NCBI RefSeq assembly: GCF_001440035.1
Contig: NZ_LJYG01000085.1
Span: 197,029-237,435, forward strand
Direction of reading: 5' to 3'
DNA: 40,407 nt
Source: Bradyrhizobium manausense
GTDB lineage: Bacteria > Pseudomonadota > Alphaproteobacteria > Rhizobiales > Xanthobacteraceae
Shown here: one piece after another, positions 8,374-15,492 of the stretch
Numbering within the stretch: position 1 is the first letter of the stretch
Layout of the letters: each line of letters starts with the position of its first letter
Notes under the pieces: generated by a model
Seen by the model: only the letters and a program-made list of their open reading frames with translations
What the model was told of the DNA's origin: nothing
The model's database searches: none
Position numbers and translations under genes: made by a program

Positions 8374-8982
8374 ATGTTGGACGTTGCGATGATCGAGCGG
8401 GGCCTGGAAAAGACGGGCAAGAGCAAAGGCGGGCTGGCTGCGGCGATGGGCGTACGCCCGGGTGCCGTGTCGGAAATCCTCGGCGGCGAACGGCTGGTGA
8501 AAGCCTCTGAAATCATTCCGATCATGGAGTATCTTGAGCTGAACCTCGCGCCGATCATGGGTCGCGTCGGGGCCGGCGCCGTGATCGAGCCCGACGTCGA
8601 GCAGGTTCCGCCGGAAGGGCTCGGCGACATCGCGCTGCCCTTCCCGATCATGGAGGAGACCGTCGCGTTCGAGATCGTCGGCGATTCGATGCTGCCCAAA
8701 TATGAAAGCGGCGACGTGATCGTGGTCTACAAGGACCAGCGTCACCCGCTGTCGAGCTTTTACGGCGAAGAGGCCGTGGTCCGGCTCAAGACCGGCGAGC
8801 GCTATCTAAAGACCATCGAGCGGGGCAAATCCCCATCCGTCGTCAACCTCACCAGCTTCAACGCCAAGCCGATCGTCGGCGTCAAGCTGGACTGGGTCGG
8901 CGAGATCTGCCTCTCGATGCCCAAAGGGCAGCTCGAGCGGTTGCGCGCCAAATCGGCCCGCCCGCGCAAGAAGGGTCGGTAA
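8374..8982 (+). CDS. XRE/S24 (LexA-fold) autocleaving repressor
   Basis: This 202-residue two-domain regulator has an N-terminal helix-turn-helix (about 8-55; GGLAAAMGVRPGAVSEIL is the helix pair). Its C-terminal S24/LexA serine protease fold covers about 65-200. The likely autocleavage bond is Ala67-Gly68 in RVGAGAV. The nucleophile is Ser105 in GDSMLP, and the general base is probably Lys146 in GERYLKTIE; the 41-residue Ser-Lys spacing is within the range of LexA and CI repressors. All parts needed for RecA-stimulated or spontaneous self-cleavage are present. It diverges from the GcrA-like gene and is flanked by three related dyads, two before and one just after the gene, so it probably controls itself and its neighbours. 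No phage structural genes lie nearby, so a domesticated prophage switch is one possible origin. Confidence 0.9.
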   Translation: MLDVAMIERGLEKTGKSKGGLAAAMGVRPGAVSEILGGERLVKASEIIPIMEYLELNLAPIMGRVGAGAVIEPDVEQVPPEGLGDIALPFPIMEETVAFEIVGDSMLPKYESGDVIVVYKDQRHPLSSFYGEEAVVRLKTGERYLKTIERGKSPSVVNLTSFNAKPIVGVKLDWVGEICLSMPKGQLERLRAKSARPRKKGR

Positions 8983-8990
8983 GCGAAGAT

Positions 8991-9005
8991 TTCCGATTAT
9001 CGGAA
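8991..9005. promoter_or_regulatory. Operator-like dyad C (downstream gene)
   Basis: TTCCGATTATCGGAA has perfect 6-base arms around TTA. It matches dyad B at 12 of 15 positions and dyad A at 11 of 15. It sits 7 bases upstream of the -35 box of the next promoter. Confidence 0.6.
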
Positions 9006-9012
9006 GTAGACC

Positions 9013-9041
9013 TTGACTGTCTTCTCATTTTCAGAAATACT
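9013..9041 (+). promoter_or_regulatory. Sigma-70-type promoter for the gene at 9083
   Basis: A -35 box TTGACT (9013-9018) and a -10 box AATACT (9036-9041) are separated by exactly 17 bases. Dyad C lies directly upstream, consistent with regulation by the S24 repressor. Confidence 0.6.
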
Positions 9042-9082
9042 CTGCCGTGCTCCCGGTCGTCGGGGCGCGGCAGGATCGCTTG

Positions 9083-9358
9083 ATGCAGTATTTCGTGGTG
9101 ATGATCGATTACGGGCGCCGCGGTCGCGAGGCGGTGGTCGATCCTGAAATCACCAGGCGCGAGGTCATCTCCCGCGTCAGCTCCGGCGAATATCAGAACA
9201 TTTTATTCATCCACGAAGTCGCGTACAATTCCGTCGACGACGTGACCGAAGCCATTTTGGCCGAGGCCGCCCTCCCCGAAATCCTGCCTGAAGACGTTGA
9301 CCTCCAGGCCAGCCGTCATGACCACGCTCGCGACCTGCGCAAGCACGAAAAAGCGTGA
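9083..9358 (+). CDS. Small hypothetical protein, candidate S24-repressor target
   Basis: The 91-residue product starts MQYFVVMIDYGRRGREAVV, runs through an acidic middle (SVDDVTEAILAEAALPEILPEDVDL) and ends in a charged His/Lys tail. There is no signal peptide or membrane segment; I do not recognise the family. The ATG at 9083 with AGGA upstream is preferred to the GTG at 9047, because the promoter's -10 box ends at 9041 and the upstream GTG would leave no leader. The promoter with adjoining dyad C makes it part of the repressor/GcrA-like locus. Confidence 0.75.
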   Translation: MQYFVVMIDYGRRGREAVVDPEITRREVISRVSSGEYQNILFIHEVAYNSVDDVTEAILAEAALPEILPEDVDLQASRHDHARDLRKHEKA

Positions 9359-9384
9359 TGCAGGCTGAAACAACCTGCGTCACG
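9354..9384. terminator. Hairpin between convergent genes
   Basis: Arms CGTGATGCAGG (9354-9364) and CCTGCGTCACG (9374-9384) pair over 11 bases with one T-G wobble and a 9-base loop. It overlaps the stop of the 9083 gene and lies before the end of the convergent oxidoreductase gene. Confidence 0.5.
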
Positions 9385-9397
9385 GCTCAACCCAAGC

Positions 9398-10372
9398 TCA
9401 CACCGTCAGAACGGTCGATCCCGTGGTCTTGCGCGCGGCAAGGTCGGCATGCGCCTTGGCGGCATCCTTCAGCGCATAGGTCTGGTGCACCTCAATCTTG
9501 ACCGCCCCAGACTTGACGACGTCGAACAGCTCGTTCGCCATGGCGACCAGGTTCTCGCGCTTGGCAGCGTAGGTGAACAATGTCGGCCGGGTAACGTAGA
9601 GCGAGCCCTTCTGCGCCAGCAGACCAAGATTGAGCGGCTCGACCGCGCCTGAGGACGCACCGAACAGCGCGGCGACGCCAAGCGGCGCGAGGCAGTCCAG
9701 CGACTTCAGGAACGTGTCCTTGCCGACGGAATCATAGACCACCGGCACCTTCTTGCCGCCGGTGATCTCGTCGACGCGCTTCACGAAATCCTCGCGCGTA
9801 TAGATGATGACGTGGTCGCAGCCATGCGCCTTGGCGAGTTTCGCCTTCTCGTCGCTGCTGACGGTGCCGATCACGGTTGCGCCGAGATGCTTCGCCCATT
9901 GGCTCAGGATCAGACCAACGCCGCCGGCGGCGGCATGCAGCAGAATGGTATCGCCGGCCTTCACCCGGTAGGTCTGCCGGATCAGATATTGCGTGGTCAG
10001 CCCCTTCAGCATCATCGCCGCCGCGGTCTTGTCGTCGACGCCGTCTGGCAGCTTCAACAGCCGGTCGGCCGGGATCAGCCGCTCCTCGGAATAGGCGCCG
10101 AGCGGTGAGGCGCCGTAGGCCACGCGATCGCCCGGTTTCAGATCAGTAACGCCGGGGCCGACCTCCTCCACGACGCCAGCTGCCTCGCTGCCGAGCCCGC
10201 TCGGCAATTGCACCGGATACACACCCGAGCGGTTATAGATGTCGACGAAGTTGAGGCCCACGGCAGTGTGGCGGATGCGCGCCTCTCCCGGGCCAGGCTT
10301 GCCGACACTGACCTTCTCCCAAACCAGGACTTCCGGACCACCGGTCTTGTGAAAACGAATGGCGTGAGTCAT
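9398..10372 (-). CDS. NADPH:quinone oxidoreductase (zinc-free MDR family)
   Basis: The 324-residue protein is a medium-chain reductase of the quinone oxidoreductase type, which reduces quinones or enones with NADPH in the cytosol. It has the N-terminal GroES-like domain (VGLNFVDIYNRSGVYPVQLPSGLGSEAAGVVEEVG, about residues 38-75). The nucleotide-binding fold carries AAAGGVGLILSQWAKHLGATVIGTVSS at about 150-180. No catalytic-zinc Cys/His set is present, as in the QOR group. The ATG at 10372 fits the family length and has AAGGGAGC upstream; the frame runs on to 10807 but that extension has no protein character. It diverges from the zinc-ribbon gene at 10601. Confidence 0.92.
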   Translation of the reverse strand: MTHAIRFHKTGGPEVLVWEKVSVGKPGPGEARIRHTAVGLNFVDIYNRSGVYPVQLPSGLGSEAAGVVEEVGPGVTDLKPGDRVAYGASPLGAYSEERLIPADRLLKLPDGVDDKTAAAMMLKGLTTQYLIRQTYRVKAGDTILLHAAAGGVGLILSQWAKHLGATVIGTVSSDEKAKLAKAHGCDHVIIYTREDFVKRVDEITGGKKVPVVYDSVGKDTFLKSLDCLAPLGVAALFGASSGAVEPLNLGLLAQKGSLYVTRPTLFTYAAKRENLVAMANELFDVVKSGAVKIEVHQTYALKDAAKAHADLAARKTTGSTVLTV

Positions 10373-10600
10373 GGGCGTTGCTCCCTTATCGTTGCGTTGA
10401 TGGTCCGACAAAAAGCGGATCGGCCGGAGAAATAGCCATTTGGTCCGCCCGTTACAGTATAGAAGACGTAACAAGAATGTCACAGTGAACGACAAACCCT
10501 CGCCGTTCCGCCTCTGTTCGAGAAAGTTGATGAGGGTCTGGGAGCCACCGGCAGTAGCTTCTGCGCGGGGTTTGGTGGTCGCCTGCGAAGGAGAGCCGAG

Positions 10601-10801
10601 ATGCCAGCTTATGTACAGCATCATCAGGACATCGAAATCGCGCCTGTGATTTGCCCGACATGCATGGGGTTCCTGCCGATGTATGTGCGCGAGGTCGAGC
10701 CGCACTGGAGCCTTGCCAAGATTGACTTCGTCTATGAATGCGCCGATTGCGGCGCCGAGGTCAGGCAGACCATCCGCAAGCCGGAGCTGCTGCGGCACTG
10801 A
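10601..10801 (+). CDS. Zinc-ribbon-like small protein
   Basis: This 66-residue cytosolic protein has two CxxC pairs, CPTC (residues 18-21) and CADC (47-50), spaced as in a zinc ribbon. It starts MPAYVQHHQDIEIAP with AAGGAGAG well placed upstream. The short length and no other domain suggest a stand-alone metal-binding microprotein; partner and role are unknown. It diverges from the quinone oxidoreductase gene and precedes the MoxR/CoxE pair by about 145 bases. Confidence 0.8.
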   Translation: MPAYVQHHQDIEIAPVICPTCMGFLPMYVREVEPHWSLAKIDFVYECADCGAEVRQTIRKPELLRH

Positions 10802-10946
10802 TCGCACGATCAGCTGCCCCTAAGTATTTGCGCTGAACGGAAAAAGTGCCGCTCAGCGCGGGTCAGGCCGTCCCAAACGAGGCTTGTTCTTTGCCGGGAA
10901 CGCAGGCAGAACAAGCTTCAAGCAAGACATTTGGGAGCGCCATTTC

Positions 10947-11894
10947 GTGGCTGATCAGAACGCTTCGACCTCGATCGAGGCAGTGGAGAGCGGCCTCGCC
11001 GCGCAAGGCTATATCGCGAGCCGGCAGATCGCGACCGCCGTCTACCTGTCGCAGCAGATCGAGAAGCCGATCCTGGTCGAAGGCCCCGCGGGCGTCGGCA
11101 AGACTGAGCTCGCCAAGGCAATCGCCGCCTGGCGCGGCAAGAAGATGATCCGCCTGCAATGCTACGAAGGCCTCGACGAGGCCAAGGCGCTCTACGAGTG
11201 GAAATACGCCAAGCAGCTGCTCTACACCCAGATCCTCAAGGACAAGCTCGGCGAGGTCCTCGGCGGCGCGCAAACGCTGCATGACGCGCTCGATCAGCTT
11301 CATGATTTCGGCGACGTGTTCTTCTCCAAGGAATTCGTCGAGCCGCGCCCCCTGCTCCAGGCGCTGGAACAGCCGGGCGGCTGCGTGCTGCTGATCGACG
11401 AGATCGACAAATCGGACGCCGAATTCGAATCGCTGCTGCTGGAGATCCTCTCCGACTTCCAGGTCACGATCCCCGAGCTCGGCACCGTCTCGGCGATCAC
11501 ACCGCCGACCGTGATCCTCACCTCCAACAGCGAGCGCGATCTCGGCGATGCCCTGAAGCGGCGCTGCCTGCATCTGCATATCGGCTTCCCCGAGCAGCGG
11601 CTGGAAGAGCGCATCGTCGAGAGCCGTGTGCCCGGCATCTCGCAGACGCTGCGCCGGCAAATGGTCGGCTTCATCCACGAGATCCGCTCGCTCGATCTGA
11701 AGAAACTGCCTTCGGTCAGCGAGACCATCGACTGGGCCCGGGTCCTGGTGCTGCTCCAGGCTTCCGAGCTCGACACCGAGATCGTCAAGGACACGCTCAA
11801 CGTCCTGCTGAAATATGAGGCCGATATCGAGGCGGCATCGCCGCAAGTGACGACCTTCATCGCCAAGGCAGCCCGGTCCAACGTCTTCGGTTGA
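10947..11894 (+). CDS. MoxR/CoxD-type AAA+ ATPase
   Basis: The 315-residue protein is an AAA+ chaperone ATPase of the MoxR group, which acts with VWA-domain partners in cofactor insertion or complex maturation. Walker A is GPAGVGKTELAK (about residues 47-58) and Walker B is VLLIDEID. The sensor-1 region is ILTSNSERDLGDALKRRCLHLHI with the arginine finger at its end. The GTG at 10947 has GGGAG upstream and fits family length; a TTG at 10884 would add 21 residues. The next gene starts 6 bases past the stop and encodes a CoxE-type VWA protein, so the two form a tight operon like coxD-coxE. No carbon monoxide dehydrogenase genes are nearby, so the client is unknown. Confidence 0.92.
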   Translation: MADQNASTSIEAVESGLAAQGYIASRQIATAVYLSQQIEKPILVEGPAGVGKTELAKAIAAWRGKKMIRLQCYEGLDEAKALYEWKYAKQLLYTQILKDKLGEVLGGAQTLHDALDQLHDFGDVFFSKEFVEPRPLLQALEQPGGCVLLIDEIDKSDAEFESLLLEILSDFQVTIPELGTVSAITPPTVILTSNSERDLGDALKRRCLHLHIGFPEQRLEERIVESRVPGISQTLRRQMVGFIHEIRSLDLKKLPSVSETIDWARVLVLLQASELDTEIVKDTLNVLLKYEADIEAASPQVTTFIAKAARSNVFG

Positions 11895-11899
11895 CGCCG

Positions 11900-13279
11900 A
11901 TGCGCGAGAACCTCCATCGTTTCTTTCGGGCGGCGCGGGGCGCCGGCGTCCACGTTTCGCCCGCCGAAAGCATCGATGCAATGCGTGCGGTCGCGCAGGT
12001 CGGCATCACCGACCGCACCATCCTGCGCGACGCCCTGCTGCTGACGCTGGCCAAATCTCAGGACGAGAAGCTCGCACTCGGCGACTGCTTTGATCTGTTC
12101 TTCAGCCAGCCCGAGCCGCCGCAGGATCAGCCCGAAGCCAACGACAATGACGAGGATTCGCAGGACGCGGATCAATCGCCCTCTGCAAATGCGGCCAGCA
12201 AAGCGGGCGATGGTCAGCCGCAGCAAGGATTGGGCCCGCTCGCCGAGATGCTGCTCTCGCAGGATCGCAACGCGATATCAGCTGCGATCGCCAGCGCCTC
12301 CGGCGCGGCCTCGCTCTCCGACATCCGCTACTCAACCCAGCGCGGCATCTTCTCAAGCCGCATCCTCGACGCCATGGGCCTTCAGCGCCTGCGCGACGAT
12401 CTTGACGAGCTGACCGGGACCAATCCCGCGCTGGCTGAGCGCCTGCGCGCCGCGCTCGAGGCCTTGCGCGAGGCGGTGCGCGACACCGTCTCGCAGGGTC
12501 TTGCGCTCTATGCCCGCGAAGAGGCTGAAAACCTCCGCAACGAAATCCTGCGCAATGCGCCTCTTGCCCGCATCGAGCGGCGCCAGGTGGCGGAGATGCG
12601 TGCCCTCATCCGCCAGATCGCGCGCCGCCTGCGCGAGCGCTATTCGAAGCCGCGCAAGCGTCAGCGTCGCGGTCATCTCGACGTGCGCCGCACGCTCCGC
12701 CGCAACGCCGCCTGGGGTGGCGTGCCGTTCCTCACCGCATGGAAGCGCAAGCATCGCGACCGGCCGGAGATCGTAGCACTGTGTGACGTCTCCGGCTCCG
12801 TCGCACAGGTCTCCGATTTCTTCCTGCTCCTGATCCACTCACTGCACGAAGTTGTGGACGACGTCCGCTCCTTTGCATTCTCGTCACATCTGATCGAGGT
12901 CAGCGAGATCCTGGAGAAGAAGTCGCCGGAAGAGGCGATGGCCGAGATCATGTCCAAGGTCGGATTCGGCTCGTCCGACTACGGTTCGTCGCTGGTCGAT
13001 TTCGAAAAAGACTTCATGAGCGCGCTGACGCCCCAGACCACCGTGATCGTGCTCGGCGATGCCCGCAGCAACAATCTCGACCCGCGCGCGGACATCCTGC
13101 GCCGCATCTCCGAACGCTCGAAACGGTTGGTCTGGCTCAACCCCGAAGGACGACTCGCCTGGGGCTTTGGCGATTCCGAGATGCCGCGTTATGCGACCTT
13201 TTGCAGCGTGGTGCGGCAATGCGCCACCGCGCAGCAGCTCGAGCGCGCAATCTCCGATATCGTTGCCACTTATCAGTAA
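11900..13279 (+). CDS. CoxE-family VWA-domain protein
   Basis: This 459-residue protein is the VWA partner of the upstream MoxR-type ATPase. Residues 1-75 form a helical N-domain, and 75-115 an acidic, Gln-rich linker. A long basic helical region follows (LIRQIARRLRERYSKPRKRQRRG). The C-terminal VWA fold (about 295-455) has the metal-site motif DVSGS, then FFLLLIHSLHEVV and VIVLGDARSNN. In family members this pair remodels or loads metal cofactors of a client enzyme. The ATG at 11900 is chosen; a TTG at 11891 overlaps the upstream stop and would add 3 residues. The stop codon lies inside a 13-base tandem repeat. Confidence 0.92.
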   Translation: MRENLHRFFRAARGAGVHVSPAESIDAMRAVAQVGITDRTILRDALLLTLAKSQDEKLALGDCFDLFFSQPEPPQDQPEANDNDEDSQDADQSPSANAASKAGDGQPQQGLGPLAEMLLSQDRNAISAAIASASGAASLSDIRYSTQRGIFSSRILDAMGLQRLRDDLDELTGTNPALAERLRAALEALREAVRDTVSQGLALYAREEAENLRNEILRNAPLARIERRQVAEMRALIRQIARRLRERYSKPRKRQRRGHLDVRRTLRRNAAWGGVPFLTAWKRKHRDRPEIVALCDVSGSVAQVSDFFLLLIHSLHEVVDDVRSFAFSSHLIEVSEILEKKSPEEAMAEIMSKVGFGSSDYGSSLVDFEKDFMSALTPQTTVIVLGDARSNNLDPRADILRRISERSKRLVWLNPEGRLAWGFGDSEMPRYATFCSVVRQCATAQQLERAISDIVATYQ

Positions 13280-13310
13280 GTCTCGTCAGTAAGTCTCGTA
13301 AGTAAGTCTT
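13274..13310. repeat. 13-bp tandem repeat over the coxE-like stop codon
   Basis: CAGTAAGTCTCGT occurs twice in perfect tandem (13274-13286 and 13287-13299), followed by a partial third unit AAGTAAGTCTT (13300-13310). The first unit contains the TAA stop. Confidence 0.8.
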
Positions 13311-13326
13311 GGGCTCGCGGCGAACG

Positions 13327-13509
13327 TCAGTTTCGTGCAAGCTCTGCGTGAGCGACATTACACTCGCGAAAGTGAGAGGCAATTTCGTCGAGCGCACGCT
13401 GTTCCCATTCGTGAGCTTGCGCCAGCCAGAAAACCCGATGCTCAAAATCGAGCGCCGCGCGCTCCCGGCACAGGGATTCCTGACCGCGAATTTCGACCAG
13501 CCTGTTCAT
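13327..13509 (-). CDS. Small helical hypothetical protein
   Basis: A 60-residue protein, MNRLVEIRGQESLCRERAAL to ECNVAHAELARN, is predicted to be one or two amphipathic helices rich in Glu, Arg and Ala. It has two Cys and no signal peptide. The ATG at 13509 has GGGAG about 11 bases upstream. Its composition is protein-like, but I know no family. It converges on the CoxE-type gene. Confidence 0.55.
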   Translation of the reverse strand: MNRLVEIRGQESLCRERAALDFEHRVFWLAQAHEWEQRALDEIASHFRECNVAHAELARN

Positions 13510-13860
13510 GCACTCGCACTCCCTCTGCGTGAAGCCATTCCCAGCGAATCAGCCTAACAGAGTCACGAACCCAGCGCCTCACCCTTTCTGGGCCTATCGC
13601 GACGCAGAATGAGACAGCAACGCTTCCCGTGCACTGCGCCCGTCGCAACGCAACATCAAATCAAGATCATCAATTAGTGATCGGCGATCGGGACGACCGT
13701 CGCATCCGGCCGATCTTAACTATTGTGGCGCAACAGACTGCGGCAATTCGTGAAGAAGAGTTCTAAACAGCTCACCGAATTCCCGACTCATTGTCGTCGC
13801 ATCATCTTCATGCCGCGCCGCTAACAGGGGCGCGCGAACGTGACTATCGCTTGAGGCAAC
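13510..13860. other. Intergenic stretch without a recognisable gene
   Basis: No protein-like frame with a ribosome site is visible. It should hold divergent promoters for the small genes at 13509 (minus) and 13861 (plus). I found no tRNA-like or strong hairpin structure. Confidence 0.4.
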
Positions 13861-14082
13861 ATGAGCAACGACGTCGACTTTGATCTTTCACCGGACCAGT
13901 GGGAGGCGCTGAGAGCGCTCCGTAACCCGGAGCCGAGCGGTCGCCTCGCGAAGGCTTATCTGCTCGAAGGTCTCGCCAAGCTTGGCCTCGTGGACGTCAA
14001 TGACGGAGTGCCTGCGATGACGCCAGCCGGACGCAAGGTGCTGGTGCGCGGATCATGCCGATTGCTGGATCTGGCGGCGTAG
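13861..14082 (+). CDS. Small winged-helix-like hypothetical protein
   Basis: The 73-residue product (MSNDVDFDLSPDQWEALRAL to RGSCRLLDLAA) has the pattern of a small winged helix. It has two helices, a third containing LAKAYLLEGLAKLGLVD, and a wing-like turn (PAMTPAGRKVLV). This resembles short MarR-like or phage-derived folds, but the resemblance is weak. A GAGGC site lies 6 bases before the ATG. It converges on the NCS2 permease gene with 8 bases between stops. Confidence 0.7.
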   Translation: MSNDVDFDLSPDQWEALRALRNPEPSGRLAKAYLLEGLAKLGLVDVNDGVPAMTPAGRKVLVRGSCRLLDLAA

Positions 14083-14090
14083 CGCGCATA

Positions 14091-15482
14091 TCAAAAAATC
14101 TGGGCTGTCACGATCGCGTAGGCGATGAACACAACGCCCAGTCCCCACACCATGGCCGGAATCTGTGACCGCCGGCCGACCGTTACTTCCAGTGCGATGT
14201 AGCTCAGAGTCCCCAAGGCCATTCCGTTGATGAGGTTGTTGGTCAGCACGGTGACAAGCAACGTCAGAACGATCGGAACCGCATTGCCGAGATCGGTCAT
14301 GTCGATGCGGGCAAGGCCCTGCATCATCAGCACCCCAACCAGCACCAGCGCAGGTGCGGTTGCTTGCGATGGGATGATGACAAAGATCGGCCAGAAGAAC
14401 AGCGCCAGGAAGAAGAACCCGGCGACGGTCAGCGACGTCAGGCCGGTGCGGCCGCCGGCCTGCACGCCGGTGATCGATTCGATGTAGGCCGTCACCACCG
14501 ACGTGCCAAGCAGCGGGCCGACGATGGACGCCGTCGCATCGGTCGCAAAGGCCGCAGTGGCATTCGGGATCGAGCCGTCCGGCTTGCGCAAATTGGCAGC
14601 GCCGGTCACGCCGATCAGCGTGCCCAGCGTCGAAAAGAACTCGGCGCACAGGAAATAAAACAGCAGCGGCAGGGCCACGACGAAATGGCTGAAGAGATAG
14701 CCGACATCGAGCGCCATGAAGGTGCTGGTCGGCCAGCGCGGCCATGACATGATCGCTGATGGCATCGACGTCACCATCTTGCCGTTGGCGCCGGGAACGA
14801 AGAAGCCGATCACGGTGAGCAACACGATCGACAGGATCAGCGCCGCCGGAACCCGGCGGACCACCAGCACCGGCGTGAGCAGGAGGCCGAACAGCGTCAG
14901 CAGCACGGGCGGGCTGCGCAGCGATCCCATGGCGATATAGGTCGACGGATTCTGGACGACGAATCCGGCGCCTCGCAGCGCAATAAACACGATGAGAGTC
15001 CCGACAGCCGCCTGGATGCCGATCTTCAGCGCTTCCGGCACGTCCTTTGCGACCTTCTCGCGCAACTTCGACAGGCTGAGGATCAGGAACAGCACGCCGG
15101 TGAAAGCGACCATGGCGAGCGCGCCCTGCCAGGGCATGCCCATCTGCTTGACGATGACATAGGTGAAGATGACATTCGATCCCATCGCGGGCGCGACCGC
15201 GAGCGGCAGGTTGGCCCACAGTCCCATCATCACCGAACCGAAGATCGCGGCCAGCGCCGTGGCGCTGACGAGATCGGCGCGATCCATACCGGCGTTGGAC
15301 ATGATCGCGGGATTCACGGCGATGATATAAGCCATGGCCGCGAAGGTGGTCGCTCCGGCCATCGTCTCGCGCCCGACACTCGTGCCACGCTCGGTGAGGC
15401 GGAAGGCCCGATCGAGCAGCCCGGCAGCTGCCCCTGGCGCCGGCTCTGCAGAAGCAGCTTGCGGCTTCGTCATCTCGTCCAT
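14091..15482 (-). CDS. NCS2/AzgA-type purine permease
   Basis: The 463-residue integral membrane protein belongs to the AzgA-like branch of nucleobase-cation symporters, which take up adenine, guanine or hypoxanthine with protons. It has a short Ala/Pro-rich N-terminus and about 12 hydrophobic segments. Visible motifs are the family block TTFAAMAYIIAVNPAIM in the first membrane segment and YIESITGVQAGGRTGLTSL, the signature near segment 10. The ATG at 15482 is chosen; upstream extension lacks protein character. It starts 10 bases after the stop of the adenine-deaminase-like gene and is last in the TetR-deaminase-permease operon, so it probably imports the deaminase's substrate. Confidence 0.93.
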   Translation of the reverse strand: MDEMTKPQAASAEPAPGAAAGLLDRAFRLTERGTSVGRETMAGATTFAAMAYIIAVNPAIMSNAGMDRADLVSATALAAIFGSVMMGLWANLPLAVAPAMGSNVIFTYVIVKQMGMPWQGALAMVAFTGVLFLILSLSKLREKVAKDVPEALKIGIQAAVGTLIVFIALRGAGFVVQNPSTYIAMGSLRSPPVLLTLFGLLLTPVLVVRRVPAALILSIVLLTVIGFFVPGANGKMVTSMPSAIMSWPRWPTSTFMALDVGYLFSHFVVALPLLFYFLCAEFFSTLGTLIGVTGAANLRKPDGSIPNATAAFATDATASIVGPLLGTSVVTAYIESITGVQAGGRTGLTSLTVAGFFFLALFFWPIFVIIPSQATAPALVLVGVLMMQGLARIDMTDLGNAVPIVLTLLVTVLTNNLINGMALGTLSYIALEVTVGRRSQIPAMVWGLGVVFIAYAIVTAQIF

Positions 15483-15492
15483 CCCAGTCCTC

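Noticed and set aside
10373..10807. N-terminal extension of the quinone oxidoreductase to 469 residues
   Set aside because: The extra part has no homology and overlaps the divergent zinc-ribbon gene; the ATG at 10372 has a good ribosome site and fits family length.
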